Source: Terrimesophilobacter sp044464485 (GTDB lineage Bacteria > Actinomycetota > Actinomycetes > Actinomycetales > Microbacteriaceae). From it: a stretch of DNA of 64,000 nucleotides. Numbering within the stretch: the stretch's first letter is position 1; each line of letters starts with the position of its first letter. Under the pieces are notes generated by a model that saw nothing but the letters and a program-made list of their open reading frames with translations, was not told where the DNA came from and did no database searches. The stretch spans positions 62,001 through 126,000 of the forward strand of contig JBIQLG010000004.1 in NCBI GenBank assembly GCA_044464485.1, read 5' to 3'. This document shows, one piece after another, positions 26,215 to 34,704 of this stretch. The translations under genes and the position numbers were made by a program.

Positions 26215-27278
26215 GAACGCTCCCAGAAGCTCGGGCCGACGGGTTCGTGGAAATCGCTCCTGGCTACGAGGTAACCGTCGGCGTTCACGGTGATGGGCAA
26301 TTGCGGAAGGGGTCTCTTTGCCGGGCCGAAAATAACCTTGGCCTCATGGCTGATGTCGAATTGCGACTGGTGGCACGGGCACAACAGGTGGTGTGTGTGC
26401 TGTTCTGCGAGGGCCACCGGGCATCCGACGTGCGTGCAAATTTTGGAATAGGCGACAATGCCCTGATAGTTCCAGTCTTTCCGCTCGGGGGAGACGTGTA
26501 GATCCTTTGGATCCAGCCGCATGAGCAAAACCGCGGCCTTTGCCTTCTCTTCCAGAAAGTCCTTCGAGTCTGCGAGTGTTTCGGGGATCACATGGAACAC
26601 CGAACCCAGCGTGACATCCGACGCCTTGATGGGAGTGTTCGAGGGATCACGCATGAGTCGCACGTCTTTGTCCCAGAGCGTTTCGTGCAGCAGCGCAACG
26701 GGATCGGCGGCCGGCGCCAGATCACGGAACATCACGACGGCAGGCAGGGGAGCGACCGCGAGAGCCCCGATGAGGCTTCGACGAATGAGCGTGCGCCGAC
26801 CGAATCCGGATTCCTCGTTGCCGAGCGTGAAGACCTCGACCGCGGCAGCGCGCGTTTCTTCACTGCCGCGCGTGGGATGACGCTGTTCCACCCACTCGCC
26901 GTCCTTCATCAAGTTCTTGGCCCAGTAAATGGCGCCGAGACCTATCGCGAGGAGTGCCACCGCGATGCCCGTTCCGAGCAGCATGTTGTTGATGCGCACG
27001 GAGGAGAGGTTGCCCGGCGTGATCGGGAAAATGATGTAGGCGACAATGGCAAAGATGCTCGCGGCCACGGAGAGCAGGAAGAGCCCGCCGACTCGACGCT
27101 CCGCCGTCTTGTCCTTGGCCGGGTCAAGATCGGTTGCGCGGGGAAAGTGCGGCGGCATTCCCGGGTTCTCGAAAGCACCGGTGGGGACGACAGCGGTGCC
27201 TGCCGATGCCTGATAGGGCACGGCCTTGTCGAGTCCTGAGCCGGCAGCGGCGTGCTCGTCACCGTCGTGCTGAGCCAT
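26211..27278 (-). CDS. qcrA: Rieske iron-sulfur subunit of the bcc complex
   Basis: QcrA carries the [2Fe-2S] Rieske cluster between menaquinol and the cytochrome c domain. The 355-residue protein has three hydrophobic helices in its N-terminal half (about 73-93, 102-120 and 175-195), a feature of actinobacterial QcrA. The Rieske domain then shows cluster ligands CTHVGC and CPCHQSQFD. A basic twin-arginine-like segment (GRRTLIRRSLIGAL) precedes the third helix, consistent with Tat-assisted insertion; tatA and tatC are encoded elsewhere in this window. It is 38 bases downstream of qcrC and overlaps qcrB by four bases. Confidence 0.96.
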   Translation of the reverse strand: MAQHDGDEHAAAGSGLDKAVPYQASAGTAVVPTGAFENPGMPPHFPRATDLDPAKDKTAERRVGGLFLLSVAASIFAIVAYIIFPITPGNLSSVRINNMLLGTGIAVALLAIGLGAIYWAKNLMKDGEWVEQRHPTRGSEETRAAAVEVFTLGNEESGFGRRTLIRRSLIGALAVAPLPAVVMFRDLAPAADPVALLHETLWDKDVRLMRDPSNTPIKASDVTLGSVFHVIPETLADSKDFLEEKAKAAVLLMRLDPKDLHVSPERKDWNYQGIVAYSKICTHVGCPVALAEQHTHHLLCPCHQSQFDISHEAKVIFGPAKRPLPQLPITVNADGYLVARSDFHEPVGPSFWERS

Positions 27279-27316
27279 TACGTTCCCTTCGAATCTCTCG
27301 TGTAGTCACAACAACG

Positions 27317-28129
27317 TCAATTGGGGCGGGCAGTGATCCAGATCGTCACACCGACGATCGCACCGAGTCCAAAAATCCAAATGAATAGACCTTCTGAGAC
27401 TGGACCGAGGCTACCCAAATCGAATCCGCCTACCGAGTCGTTCTCTTCCTGGAACTTCAAGAAGCTGATGATGTCTGCTTTATCCTGCGGTGTCAGGTTC
27501 ATGTCGTTGAATACGGGCATGTTCTGCGGGCCGCTGACCATGGCCTCGTAGATGTGCCGAGCCTCGACACCCTTCAATTGCGGTGCGTATTTGCCTTCCG
27601 TGAGCGCGCCACCGGCGCCAGCCACGTTGTGGCACATCGCGCAATTGATGCGGAACAGTTCGCCACCGCGGGCGATGTCGACGTTGGAGCTGCCGTCGAG
27701 CCATTTTTCATCCGGAATCGCCGGACCTGGCGCAAGGCTTGCGACGTAATCGGCGACGGCGTCAATCTGTTGTTGGGTGAACTGAATTGGCTTCTGCGCG
27801 CCCTGTGGACCCTGGTATGCGAGCGGCATCCTTCCGGTGCCCATCTGGAAATCCACCGATGCTGCGCCGACGCCGTAGAGGCTCGGTGCCTCGTCCGTTC
27901 CCTGGGCTTCCATTCCGTGGCAGGTTGCGCAGTTCGCGGCAAACAACTTTTGGCCCTCGGTCACGGACTCTTCGCTCGCGCTTGCAGACTGGGCGGTAGC
28001 GGTCGTGGTGAAGAGCGCGTATGCACCACCCGAGGCGAGGAGACCAATGGTGATGAGGGCTACTGACGCGAGTGGATGACGGCGTCCTGCCTGCCGACGC
28101 TTGGCGTCAGTTGTACCGTGGTTGCGCAT
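27317..28129 (-). CDS. qcrC: Diheme cytochrome c subunit of the bcc complex
   Basis: QcrC carries two c-type hemes and passes electrons directly to CtaC, so no soluble cytochrome c is needed. From ATG 28129 (GGAAGAG upstream) the protein has 270 residues. An N-terminal basic stretch is followed by a membrane/signal helix (about 20-45). Two cytochrome c domains come next, with CATCH (about 67-71) and CAMCH heme motifs. A C-terminal membrane anchor ends in ARPN. Codons further upstream are in frame but lie inside the ctaE 3' end. Confidence 0.96.
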   Translation of the reverse strand: MRNHGTTDAKRRQAGRRHPLASVALITIGLLASGGAYALFTTTATAQSASASEESVTEGQKLFAANCATCHGMEAQGTDEAPSLYGVGAASVDFQMGTGRMPLAYQGPQGAQKPIQFTQQQIDAVADYVASLAPGPAIPDEKWLDGSSNVDIARGGELFRINCAMCHNVAGAGGALTEGKYAPQLKGVEARHIYEAMVSGPQNMPVFNDMNLTPQDKADIISFLKFQEENDSVGGFDLGSLGPVSEGLFIWIFGLGAIVGVTIWITARPN

Positions 28130-28143
28130 TCTCTTCCAGTTTT

Positions 28144-28782
28144 CTATTTGAGTACGTAGATGACCAGGAACAGCCCGATCCAGACCACATCGACGAAGTG
28201 CCAATAGTAGGAGACCACGATGGCGCTCATTGCCTCTTTGTGAGTGAAATTTTTGACGCTGAACGCGCGGCCGATGACGAGGATGAAGGCGATGAGTCCG
28301 CCGATCACGTGCAATCCGTGGAATCCGGTGGTGATGTAGAACGCGCTGCCGTACGAGTTGGAGCTGATGCTGATGTGCTCGGCAACCAGATTCGCGTACT
28401 CAAAAATTTGTCCGATGACGAAGACGGCACCCATGGCGTAGGTGAGGAAGAACCATTCCACCATTCCCCATTGCGTGGGCTTCCAACCCGTCGCACGAGG
28501 CTGCAATCTCTCCGCGGCGAACACCCCGAACTGACAGGTAAACGAGGAAAGCACCAGGATCGTGGTGTTTCCGAGCGCGTACCAAACATCTAGTTTGGCC
28601 GTCTCGAATGCCCAAAGTCCCCCCGAAGTGGCGCGCAGCGTGAAGTAAATCGCAAACAAACCAGCGAAGAACATAACCTCGCTGCCGAGCCACACGATCG
28701 TTCCCACGGCAACGACGCTCGGGCGGTTGACGACTGGGGCGCCGACATGCTGCGAGAGAGAGGTGCTGGTCACGCTTTCCAT
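28144..28782 (-). CDS. ctaE: Cytochrome c oxidase subunit III
   Basis: CtaE is the non-catalytic third core subunit of aa3 oxidase. The 212-residue protein has five hydrophobic helices and family motifs such as GTIVWLGSEVMFFAGLFAIYF, the central STRATGWKPTQWGMVEWFF-like region, and the C-terminal GFHGLHVIGGL and YYWHFVDVVWIGLFLVIYV. It is the first gene of the ctaE-qcrCAB operon. The start at ATG 28782 fits the usual N terminus. An in-frame ATG at 28812 would add ten residues, and neither start has a clear ribosome binding site. It diverges from trpD, as in many actinobacteria. Confidence 0.94.
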   Translation of the reverse strand: MESVTSTSLSQHVGAPVVNRPSVVAVGTIVWLGSEVMFFAGLFAIYFTLRATSGGLWAFETAKLDVWYALGNTTILVLSSFTCQFGVFAAERLQPRATGWKPTQWGMVEWFFLTYAMGAVFVIGQIFEYANLVAEHISISSNSYGSAFYITTGFHGLHVIGGLIAFILVIGRAFSVKNFTHKEAMSAIVVSYYWHFVDVVWIGLFLVIYVLK

Positions 28783-28838
28783 TATGGCCGATTTCGTGGA
28801 GCTTTTTGCCATTCGGGCGGGCCAGTCCCGGCAAAAGC

Positions 28839-28844
28839 TAGGAT
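28839..28844 (+). promoter_or_regulatory. trpD -10 element (TAGGAT)
   Basis: TAGGAT lies seven bases before the trpD GTG with no ribosome binding site between, which suggests leaderless translation of trpD. It sits in the 69-base divergent gap with ctaE. Confidence 0.5.
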
Positions 28845-28851
28845 CTTTGCT

Positions 28852-29904
28852 GTGTCTACCACTCCAACCTGGCCCGAATTGCTCACAAACCTGCTCGACG
28901 GCAGAAATTTGACGATCAGCGAGGCATCGTGGTCGATGCGTCAAATCATGGAGGGGTTGGCCACGCCCGCGCAGTTGGGCGCATTTCTCGTCGCGCTCAA
29001 AGCAAAGGGCGAGACCGTCGCAGAAATCGTGGGTTTTCGTGATGCAGTGCTTGCCCACGCGCGACCGCTCGCTCTTGATCCCATGGCGATTGACATCGTG
29101 GGCACCGGAGGGGACAGATTCGGCACGGTCAACGTGTCAACCATGGCGTCGATTGTCGCCGCTGCGGCGGGCGCACCGGTCATCAAGCACGGAAACCGGG
29201 CCGCGTCGTCGCTCGCCGGATCGTCCGATGTTCTCGAAGCACTCGGCATCCGGCTCGACCTCAACGAAACCAGAGTCGAGGAAGTTTTCGCAGAAGTGGA
29301 CATTACCTTCGTGTATGCCGCTCATTTTCATCCCGGCTTTCGTCACGCCGGGCCGGTTCGCGGAGAAATTGGTATTCCCACCGTGTTCAATTTTCTTGGG
29401 CCGCTGTGCAATCCGGCACGATGCGAGGCGAACGCGGTGGGAGTTGCGGATGCGTCCAAGATTCCGCTTTTCGTCGGTGTTTTTCAGACGAGAGGGGCTA
29501 CCGCGCTCGTGTTCCGCGGTGACGACGGGCTGGACGAGCTGACCACGACCGGCCACAGCCATATTTGGGAGGTTTCGCGCGGTGCAGTGACAGAGCATGA
29601 CCTCGATCCGCTTGAGCTCGGGATTCCGCGCGCAAACCTTGATGACTTGCGGGGAGCGGATCCGCAGCACAATGCTGCAGTGGCTCGTGCGATGCTCGCG
29701 GGGGAGGAGGGGCCGGTAAGGGATATCGTGCTGCTGAACGCGGCCGCCGGACTCGTGTCCTTCGATTTGGCTCAGGATCCTTCCCGCGTGCAGACGCCGA
29801 TAGTTAACCGGTTCAAGGAAAAGCTCCGCGTGGCAACTGAAGCTGTCGATTCTGGTGCTGCGTCCAAGAAATTGGACGAGTGGGCGAACGCGACGAATCG
29901 CTAG
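28852..29904 (+). CDS. trpD: Anthranilate phosphoribosyltransferase
   Basis: TrpD joins anthranilate and PRPP, the second step of tryptophan synthesis. From GTG 28852 the protein has 350 residues. The PRPP-binding segment is DIVGTGGDRFGTVNVST, followed by KHGNRAASSLAGSSDVLEALG, FAAHFHPGF-like FVYAAHFHPGFRHAGPVR and FNFLGPLCNPA, all typical of the family. No other trp gene is adjacent; the divergent neighbour is ctaE, an association conserved in mycobacteria (Rv2192c-Rv2193). An upstream in-frame start would overlap ctaE. Confidence 0.95.
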   Translation: MSTTPTWPELLTNLLDGRNLTISEASWSMRQIMEGLATPAQLGAFLVALKAKGETVAEIVGFRDAVLAHARPLALDPMAIDIVGTGGDRFGTVNVSTMASIVAAAAGAPVIKHGNRAASSLAGSSDVLEALGIRLDLNETRVEEVFAEVDITFVYAAHFHPGFRHAGPVRGEIGIPTVFNFLGPLCNPARCEANAVGVADASKIPLFVGVFQTRGATALVFRGDDGLDELTTTGHSHIWEVSRGAVTEHDLDPLELGIPRANLDDLRGADPQHNAAVARAMLAGEEGPVRDIVLLNAAAGLVSFDLAQDPSRVQTPIVNRFKEKLRVATEAVDSGAASKKLDEWANATNR

Positions 29905-29926
29905 TCCAGCCTCCGTTGGTTGATGG

Positions 29927-31228
29927 TCAGGCGTGCGCCGCGTCGCGTGCTACTACGCTGTCGATGGAGAGTTCCGCAACGCTCGAGTGGCCGCTGAGGC
30001 CGAGCGCAATGTCGAACTCGGCAACGAGATTGCGCAGCACCTCGCGGACTCCGTCGGATCCGGCGATCGCGAGCCCGTAGACCCAGGGACGCCCGACAAG
30101 TACTGCCGCGGCTCCGAGCGCAATGGCTTTGAGGATGTCGCTTCCGCCGCGAATCCCGCTGTCGAACACCACGGGCATCGCGCCGTTCACCGCGTCGACG
30201 ACCGCCGGGAGCGCATCGAGCGAGCCGATCGCCCCGTCGATCTGGCGCCCGCCGTGATTGGAGACGACGATGCCGTCGACGCCGGCTTTGAGCGCGCGCT
30301 TCGCGTCATCCGGATGCTGGATGCCTTTGAGCACGATCGGCAGTTTCGTATTTTTGCGGGCGAAGGCGAGCTCATCCCACGTGAGTGATGGGCGGGAGAA
30401 GACGTCAAGGAAAGTCTCGACCGCGGCCTTCGGTTCGCCGGAGCGCAACTTTTCCGCGAACCGGCCCGGGTAGCGGCGGGTCATATCCATGAGTGTTCTG
30501 ATCGCCGCGCCCGTGACGCGCGGCCTCGGACCGGAAGCGGGCGCGGCGGCGCGTTCGCGCACCATCGCGCGAAACACCGGGTCGCTCGTGTACTGGGCTA
30601 TGCCCATGCCGTGGATGAACGGCAGGTAGGCGAGGTCCAGGTCTCGCGGCCGCCAGCCGAGAGTGTGGGTGTCAAGGGTGATGACGATGGCCTGGGCTCC
30701 CGCGCCTTCTGCCCTGCGCAGGAGGCTCGCGACGAGATCGTCCGAGCTGCTCCAGTACAACTGGAACCAGCGGGGCGCCTCGCCCATGACTGCTGAGGTT
30801 TCCTCCATGCTTCGCGAGGCCTGATTGGAGAAGATGTAAGGAATCCCCAAGTCTGCCGTCGCGCGCGCGACGGCGACATCCGCATCCCGGTGCACGAGCT
30901 CGAGGGCTCCGATCGGTGCGGCGATCACGGGGGAGGGGTAGCGGTGGCCGAATAATTCCACGCTGAGGTCGCGCGTCGCGACATTGCGCAGAACCCGGGG
31001 GAGTATGCGCCACCGGTCGAGGGCTTCGCGGTTTGCCGACGCTGTGGACTCGCTGCCGCTCGAACCGGCGACGTAAGCCCAGGCTTCGGGTGACATGGCC
31101 GCGTGTGCGGCCTCGTAAAGCTGCCGGGGGCCCGTGGGCACGAGCGGGCGACGACCGCTCGCCCCATCCCGATAGATCGTCGACTGGGTGTCGCGGCCGA
31201 GGCCTGCGGCGGACTGTTCCTGCGTCAT
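29927..31228 (-). CDS. FMN-dependent alpha-hydroxy-acid oxidase, lactate 2-monooxygenase-like
   Basis: This is a 433-residue flavoenzyme of the alpha-hydroxy-acid dehydrogenase family. It oxidises an L-2-hydroxy acid, and lactate is the likely but unproven substrate. Family features are PEAWAYVAGSSGSESTASAN at the N terminus, the FMN region VIAAPIGALELVHRDADVAV, the catalytic LPIVLKGIQHPDD and VVSNHGGRQIDGA (active-site His and Arg), and the phosphate loop RGGSDILKAIALGA. It resembles actinobacterial lactate 2-monooxygenases more than glycolate oxidases. The ATG at 31228 has GGGAGG seven bases upstream. A 14-base palindrome lies about 100 bases before the start. Confidence 0.9.
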   Translation of the reverse strand: MTQEQSAAGLGRDTQSTIYRDGASGRRPLVPTGPRQLYEAAHAAMSPEAWAYVAGSSGSESTASANREALDRWRILPRVLRNVATRDLSVELFGHRYPSPVIAAPIGALELVHRDADVAVARATADLGIPYIFSNQASRSMEETSAVMGEAPRWFQLYWSSSDDLVASLLRRAEGAGAQAIVITLDTHTLGWRPRDLDLAYLPFIHGMGIAQYTSDPVFRAMVRERAAAPASGPRPRVTGAAIRTLMDMTRRYPGRFAEKLRSGEPKAAVETFLDVFSRPSLTWDELAFARKNTKLPIVLKGIQHPDDAKRALKAGVDGIVVSNHGGRQIDGAIGSLDALPAVVDAVNGAMPVVFDSGIRGGSDILKAIALGAAAVLVGRPWVYGLAIAGSDGVREVLRNLVAEFDIALGLSGHSSVAELSIDSVVARDAAHA

Positions 31229-31331
31229 TGCGTAACCTCCCAAAACGCCATGGTACCGGTCGAGGATCGAGCGCGGCCCACGAGGGCTGCAGCGATGCGA
31301 TGAATCGAAACGTGAAATTCGACAAACTGAC

Positions 31332-31345
31332 ATAATGTACATTAT
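31332..31345. promoter_or_regulatory. Perfect 14-base palindrome (ATAATGTACATTAT), probable operator
   Basis: ATAATGTACATTAT is a perfect AT-rich palindrome in the 147-base gap between the S9 peptidase stop and the hydroxy-acid oxidase start. The symmetry, the TGTACA core and the upstream location are what one expects of a dimeric repressor site. GntR/FadR-type regulators of lactate genes often use similar short palindromes. No regulator gene is adjacent, so the protein is unknown. Confidence 0.55.
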
Positions 31346-31375
31346 CGGCGAATTGTGCTGAGGTCGCCGAACCTT

Positions 31376-33388
31376 TCAATTGTCCACAACAGGCAGATAC
31401 TTGTGCCACCAGTCGAGAATCGCTTCGAATCGCTGCAATCGATGGCGTGGCCGCCCGCTGCGGCTAAGTTCGTGATCTTCGCCGGGAAAAATCAGCAACT
31501 CGGCATCGACGCCGTTGCGCTTGAGCGCCAGGTAGTAACGCTGGCCCTGCGACAACGGACACCGAAGATCGTTTTCGGAGTGCACGATAAGTGTGGGCGT
31601 TGTGACCTGATCTGCGAACGCCTGGGGGCTCTGCGCCTTCACGCGATCGTGATCGGTTCCGGTGTACTCGTCGCCAAAGAAATCGCCGATATCGGAGGTT
31701 CCGATGAATGTTTCCGGGTCGATGAACCCGCGTTCGACTATGGCCGCAGTGAACCGGTGATCCTGACCGATTGTCCACGCCGTGAGGTATCCGCCGTAGG
31801 AGCCGCCCATGATTCCCAACCGATCCGCATCAAGATTCGGATGGGCGGTGATTGCTCCGTCAAGAAAATCGAGCACATCCGTGAAATCCAGCGTGCCCAT
31901 GTGGTGCTGGATCGCCCGACCGAATTTCTCCCCGTAGCCAGATGCCCCTCGAGGATTGCACATGACCACCGCGTAACCGGCATCGACGTACACTTGCGCC
32001 TCATCAAAAAAGCTACCGGTATATTGCGTATAGGGTCCCCCGTGAATGTTGAGAAGCACGGGATGCGGACCATCGCTATCAGGGGTCAGTACCCAACCCT
32101 GAATCGCCTGACCGTCGCGAGCATTCACAACGAGTTCTTCGATGCGAGCAATCCCCGACTTAACCAGCGGCGCGGAGAAGTCCGTGAGCGTTTCCGTGCC
32201 GGACTCACGCACGACGGCGACGTCGCCCTTCGTGAGAGGCCCCGTGTAACTGATGACCGTCGAGTGCGACCCGACATCGAACCCGGTGACGACGAGCGTT
32301 CCCGACACCAGATCGGAGACCTCGCCCTGAGGCGATACCTCCACCAACCGCACGTTTCCGTGCCACGTGTTGAGCGCATAGATGCTTCCGCTCGGGAGCA
32401 CCATCATGTCCTTCGCGCCCTCGGCAAGGTCACATCGTTCGGGATCGGTCAGCCCTGTCGCAGCACCGGTGCTCGGTTCCCGATGAAACAGAACGCCGTT
32501 GCGACCCACAAAATCCCGACCAGACTCCCCCAGCTCGGCGCCGATGAAATACTCGACCGCGTCGTTTCCGTAGGCGAAACCGTCGATCCCGTATTTCGTG
32601 ATCCCTGACACCAGGGCGACAGGATCCGCGTCGGTCGTGTTCAGAGAGACTTCATAAATATTGTTGGCGAGGTCGATGTCGCGTGCGTCATGTCGTGCTG
32701 CGAGAAATGCCAGCCGGTCACCCTGAGGCGAAAATCTTGGTGCGACGTGGTCGAAGTCACCGCTGGTCAGCTGTCGCGGCTCGGGGACGGAGGGCGGTGT
32801 CGCCGGTTCTGGTTCTGTGGCCGAAGGTGCCACAGCATATGTCGGTTCGCTCGCGGCATCCGGAACGGGTATGAGAAAAATTTGGGTTCGCCGGTCATTG
32901 GTGTAGCCCACGCCGTTTGACTGATATTTGCGCACCGAGATGTGTCGAGGTGGTTCGGCGTCCGCTCCAAGGTTCTTGACGGTGCCGTATCGACCGTGTT
33001 CCGCCACTCGTGCCGTGTACGCGAGGAATTTGCTGTCCGGCGACCACTCGAAGCTGCCCACGCCAAGCTTCGCATCCGTCGCGACTATCGCTTCGCCGTG
33101 GTCGACCGGCATCACACAGAGCTGAGCGGGTTGATCCTGCGGGGAACGTAAAAAGGCAATGTGTTTTCCGTCGGGACTGAACCGTGGCGCGCGATCACTG
33201 ATACCGCGCGTGATGCGTCGTGGCCGCTCTTTACCATCCAGGGGAATTCGCCACAACTGACCCACGTATGCGTCCGCTTCGAGATCGGGCCTGGATGTGG
33301 AAACCACCGCCCAGGTGCCGTCGGGATGAACCGTCGGACGCGAGACGCTGGTAAGGAGTGCGAGGTCAATGCATTTCACCCCATTCAC
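31376..33388 (-). CDS. S9 family peptidase (prolyl oligopeptidase / acylaminoacyl peptidase type)
   Basis: This 670-residue serine peptidase probably cleaves short peptides in the cytoplasm, since no signal peptide is visible. Residues 1 to about 390 form a beta-propeller of WD-like/PD40 repeats (for example RAPRFSPDGKHIAFL and VAPRFSPQGDRLAFL). The C-terminal alpha/beta hydrolase domain has the nucleophile elbow GGSYGG (Ser530), Asp607 in HSENDLRCP and His639 in FPGEDHE. It starts 12 bases after the SDR gene and is probably cotranscribed with it. The GTG at 33388 has no clear ribosome binding site, and another in-frame GTG follows three codons later. Confidence 0.93.
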   Translation of the reverse strand: MNGVKCIDLALLTSVSRPTVHPDGTWAVVSTSRPDLEADAYVGQLWRIPLDGKERPRRITRGISDRAPRFSPDGKHIAFLRSPQDQPAQLCVMPVDHGEAIVATDAKLGVGSFEWSPDSKFLAYTARVAEHGRYGTVKNLGADAEPPRHISVRKYQSNGVGYTNDRRTQIFLIPVPDAASEPTYAVAPSATEPEPATPPSVPEPRQLTSGDFDHVAPRFSPQGDRLAFLAARHDARDIDLANNIYEVSLNTTDADPVALVSGITKYGIDGFAYGNDAVEYFIGAELGESGRDFVGRNGVLFHREPSTGAATGLTDPERCDLAEGAKDMMVLPSGSIYALNTWHGNVRLVEVSPQGEVSDLVSGTLVVTGFDVGSHSTVISYTGPLTKGDVAVVRESGTETLTDFSAPLVKSGIARIEELVVNARDGQAIQGWVLTPDSDGPHPVLLNIHGGPYTQYTGSFFDEAQVYVDAGYAVVMCNPRGASGYGEKFGRAIQHHMGTLDFTDVLDFLDGAITAHPNLDADRLGIMGGSYGGYLTAWTIGQDHRFTAAIVERGFIDPETFIGTSDIGDFFGDEYTGTDHDRVKAQSPQAFADQVTTPTLIVHSENDLRCPLSQGQRYYLALKRNGVDAELLIFPGEDHELSRSGRPRHRLQRFEAILDWWHKYLPVVDN

Positions 33389-33400
33389 TCTAGAACCGGG

Positions 33401-34165
33401 TCACTCCCCCGTGAAGTCTGAAATGTCGCCAATGTAGCGCGTGTGATCCGAGGGAACCGGTTCCACGGCGGCTGCGGCTACCTCTGCCGCGAACTCGGCG
33501 ACGTTGTAGAGCTTTCCAGCGGCCTCCTTGCGCGCGTTGATGGCTCCCGGATTTGCGCGCTCCAGCAAGGTTGCCGTGATGGTGCCCTCGATCATGTCAC
33601 CGGACACGACAACAAACTCGATGCCGAGCTCGTCAAGTTGGGGAATCATCGCGCGCAGCGCATCCTCCCCCGCACGTTTGCTGAGAGCGACCGGCTCGTA
33701 TTCGGGCATTGTTGGCACGGTATGGATGAAGTGTGCCTGATGGCTCGTCACGAAAACGACGCGCGAACCGTGGCCGAGGAGCGGCAGCGCGGCAGTAAGC
33801 ACATTCAACTGAGCATCTCGATTGAGTCTGAGGGCGTAGTCCTCCCCCATGCCGGCCTCCATGCCACCCGAAGCGTTCAAGACGAGGATGTCGAGACCGC
33901 CCCACCGCGCGCGAATATCCCCAAACATGCGCGCGACCGACTCCGGATCGGTGAGATCTGCGCCGATCGCGATTGCCGTTCCTCCCCCAGCCTCAATTTT
34001 TTCGACGAGCTGCAACGCGCGCTTCTCCTTGTTTCTGAAATTGACGACGACCTGTGCGCCAGCCTCCGCGAGGTATCCGACGGTCTCTGCGCCGATTCCT
34101 CGTGAGGAACCCGTGACGAGTGCTCGTTTTCCATCGAGCGAATGGGATTTCAACAGTGTGCTCAC
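33401..34165 (-). CDS. Short-chain dehydrogenase/reductase (SDR) with displaced catalytic lysine
   Basis: This is a 254-residue Rossmann-fold oxidoreductase. The cofactor loop TGSSRGIG (18-25) and the NASG motif (97-100) are intact, and Ser141 is in the expected place. The usual Tyr-x3-Lys is not present. Tyr156 is followed by Lys only at 163 (YEPVALSK), and the -x3- position is Ala160. I recognise this as a conserved actinobacterial SDR subfamily (SGDMIEGTITATLLERA), so it is unlikely to be a sequencing error. The substrate is unknown. The GTG start is probably leaderless (TAGGGT eight bases upstream). Confidence 0.87.
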   Translation of the reverse strand: MSTLLKSHSLDGKRALVTGSSRGIGAETVGYLAEAGAQVVVNFRNKEKRALQLVEKIEAGGGTAIAIGADLTDPESVARMFGDIRARWGGLDILVLNASGGMEAGMGEDYALRLNRDAQLNVLTAALPLLGHGSRVVFVTSHQAHFIHTVPTMPEYEPVALSKRAGEDALRAMIPQLDELGIEFVVVSGDMIEGTITATLLERANPGAINARKEAAGKLYNVAEFAAEVAAAAVEPVPSDHTRYIGDISDFTGE

Positions 34166-34230
34166 CCACCGAACCCTAGCAACAACTGCATGCTAGTTTC
34201 AGTAGTAACACGACACAGAAGAGGTGCCGA
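34166..34230. promoter_or_regulatory. Divergent SDR/NfeD promoters with mirrored TGCTAG -10 elements
   Basis: In the 65-base gap CTAGCA (34176-34181) and TGCTAG (34191-34196) form an inverted repeat. On the minus strand it reads TGCTAGGGT, eight bases before the SDR GTG. On the plus strand it reads TGCTAGTTT, 35 bases before the nfeD ATG. Each resembles an extended -10 (TGNTANNNT), so two back-to-back promoters, or an operator covering both, are likely. Confidence 0.45.
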
Positions 34231-34704
34231 ATGGCGGTGGATTTCCTCAGCAGCTACGCATGGATTGTGTGGCTGGGCCTCATTCTTGTCTTCCTGGTCA
34301 TCGAGATGAATTCTCTTGAATTCACGTTCCTCATGCTGGCACTCGGTGGTCTCGGCGGTTTGGTGTCTGGACTGCTCGGCTTGCCATGGTGGGCGCAAAT
34401 CATCATCGCGGGTGTTGTTGCTTTGCTGCTGCTCTTCGCGGTGAAACCACCACTCTTGCGCAGACTCAAGCGCGGCGGCGATCCGACGAAGACGCTCGTG
34501 GATGCCCTAATCGGGATGGAAGGCACGGTTGTCAAGGATTTCGTCAATGATCAGGGTCAGGTGAAACTTACGGTCGGAGAGACCTGGACAGCTCGCGCCG
34601 CGACCTCGCTGACTCCGCAATTGCAGGTTGGTGACCGGGTCACGGTTACTTCGATTGACGGTGCGACCGCAACGGTTGCTCCGATGAAAGGCGCCACCCC
34701 ATGA
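34231..34704 (+). CDS. NfeD-like membrane protein
   Basis: This is a 157-residue NfeD family protein without the serine-protease part (short NfeD1b type). Two to three hydrophobic helices occupy residues 8-75. A soluble OB-fold domain at about 90-155 (MEGTVVKDFVNDQGQVKL ... LQVGDRVTVTSIDG) follows. NfeD proteins partner with SPFH/stomatin proteins in the membrane. Here the slipin gene starts inside the nfeD stop codon (ATGA), the classic operon pair. GAGGTG precedes the ATG. Confidence 0.92.
   Translation: MAVDFLSSYAWIVWLGLILVFLVIEMNSLEFTFLMLALGGLGGLVSGLLGLPWWAQIIIAGVVALLLLFAVKPPLLRRLKRGGDPTKTLVDALIGMEGTVVKDFVNDQGQVKLTVGETWTARAATSLTPQLQVGDRVTVTSIDGATATVAPMKGATP

Noticed and set aside
31355..32608. 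417-codon plus-strand frame opposite the S9 peptidase
   Set aside because: The minus-strand peptidase has an intact catalytic triad and propeller repeats. The opposite frame is basic, has no domain and is a shadow.
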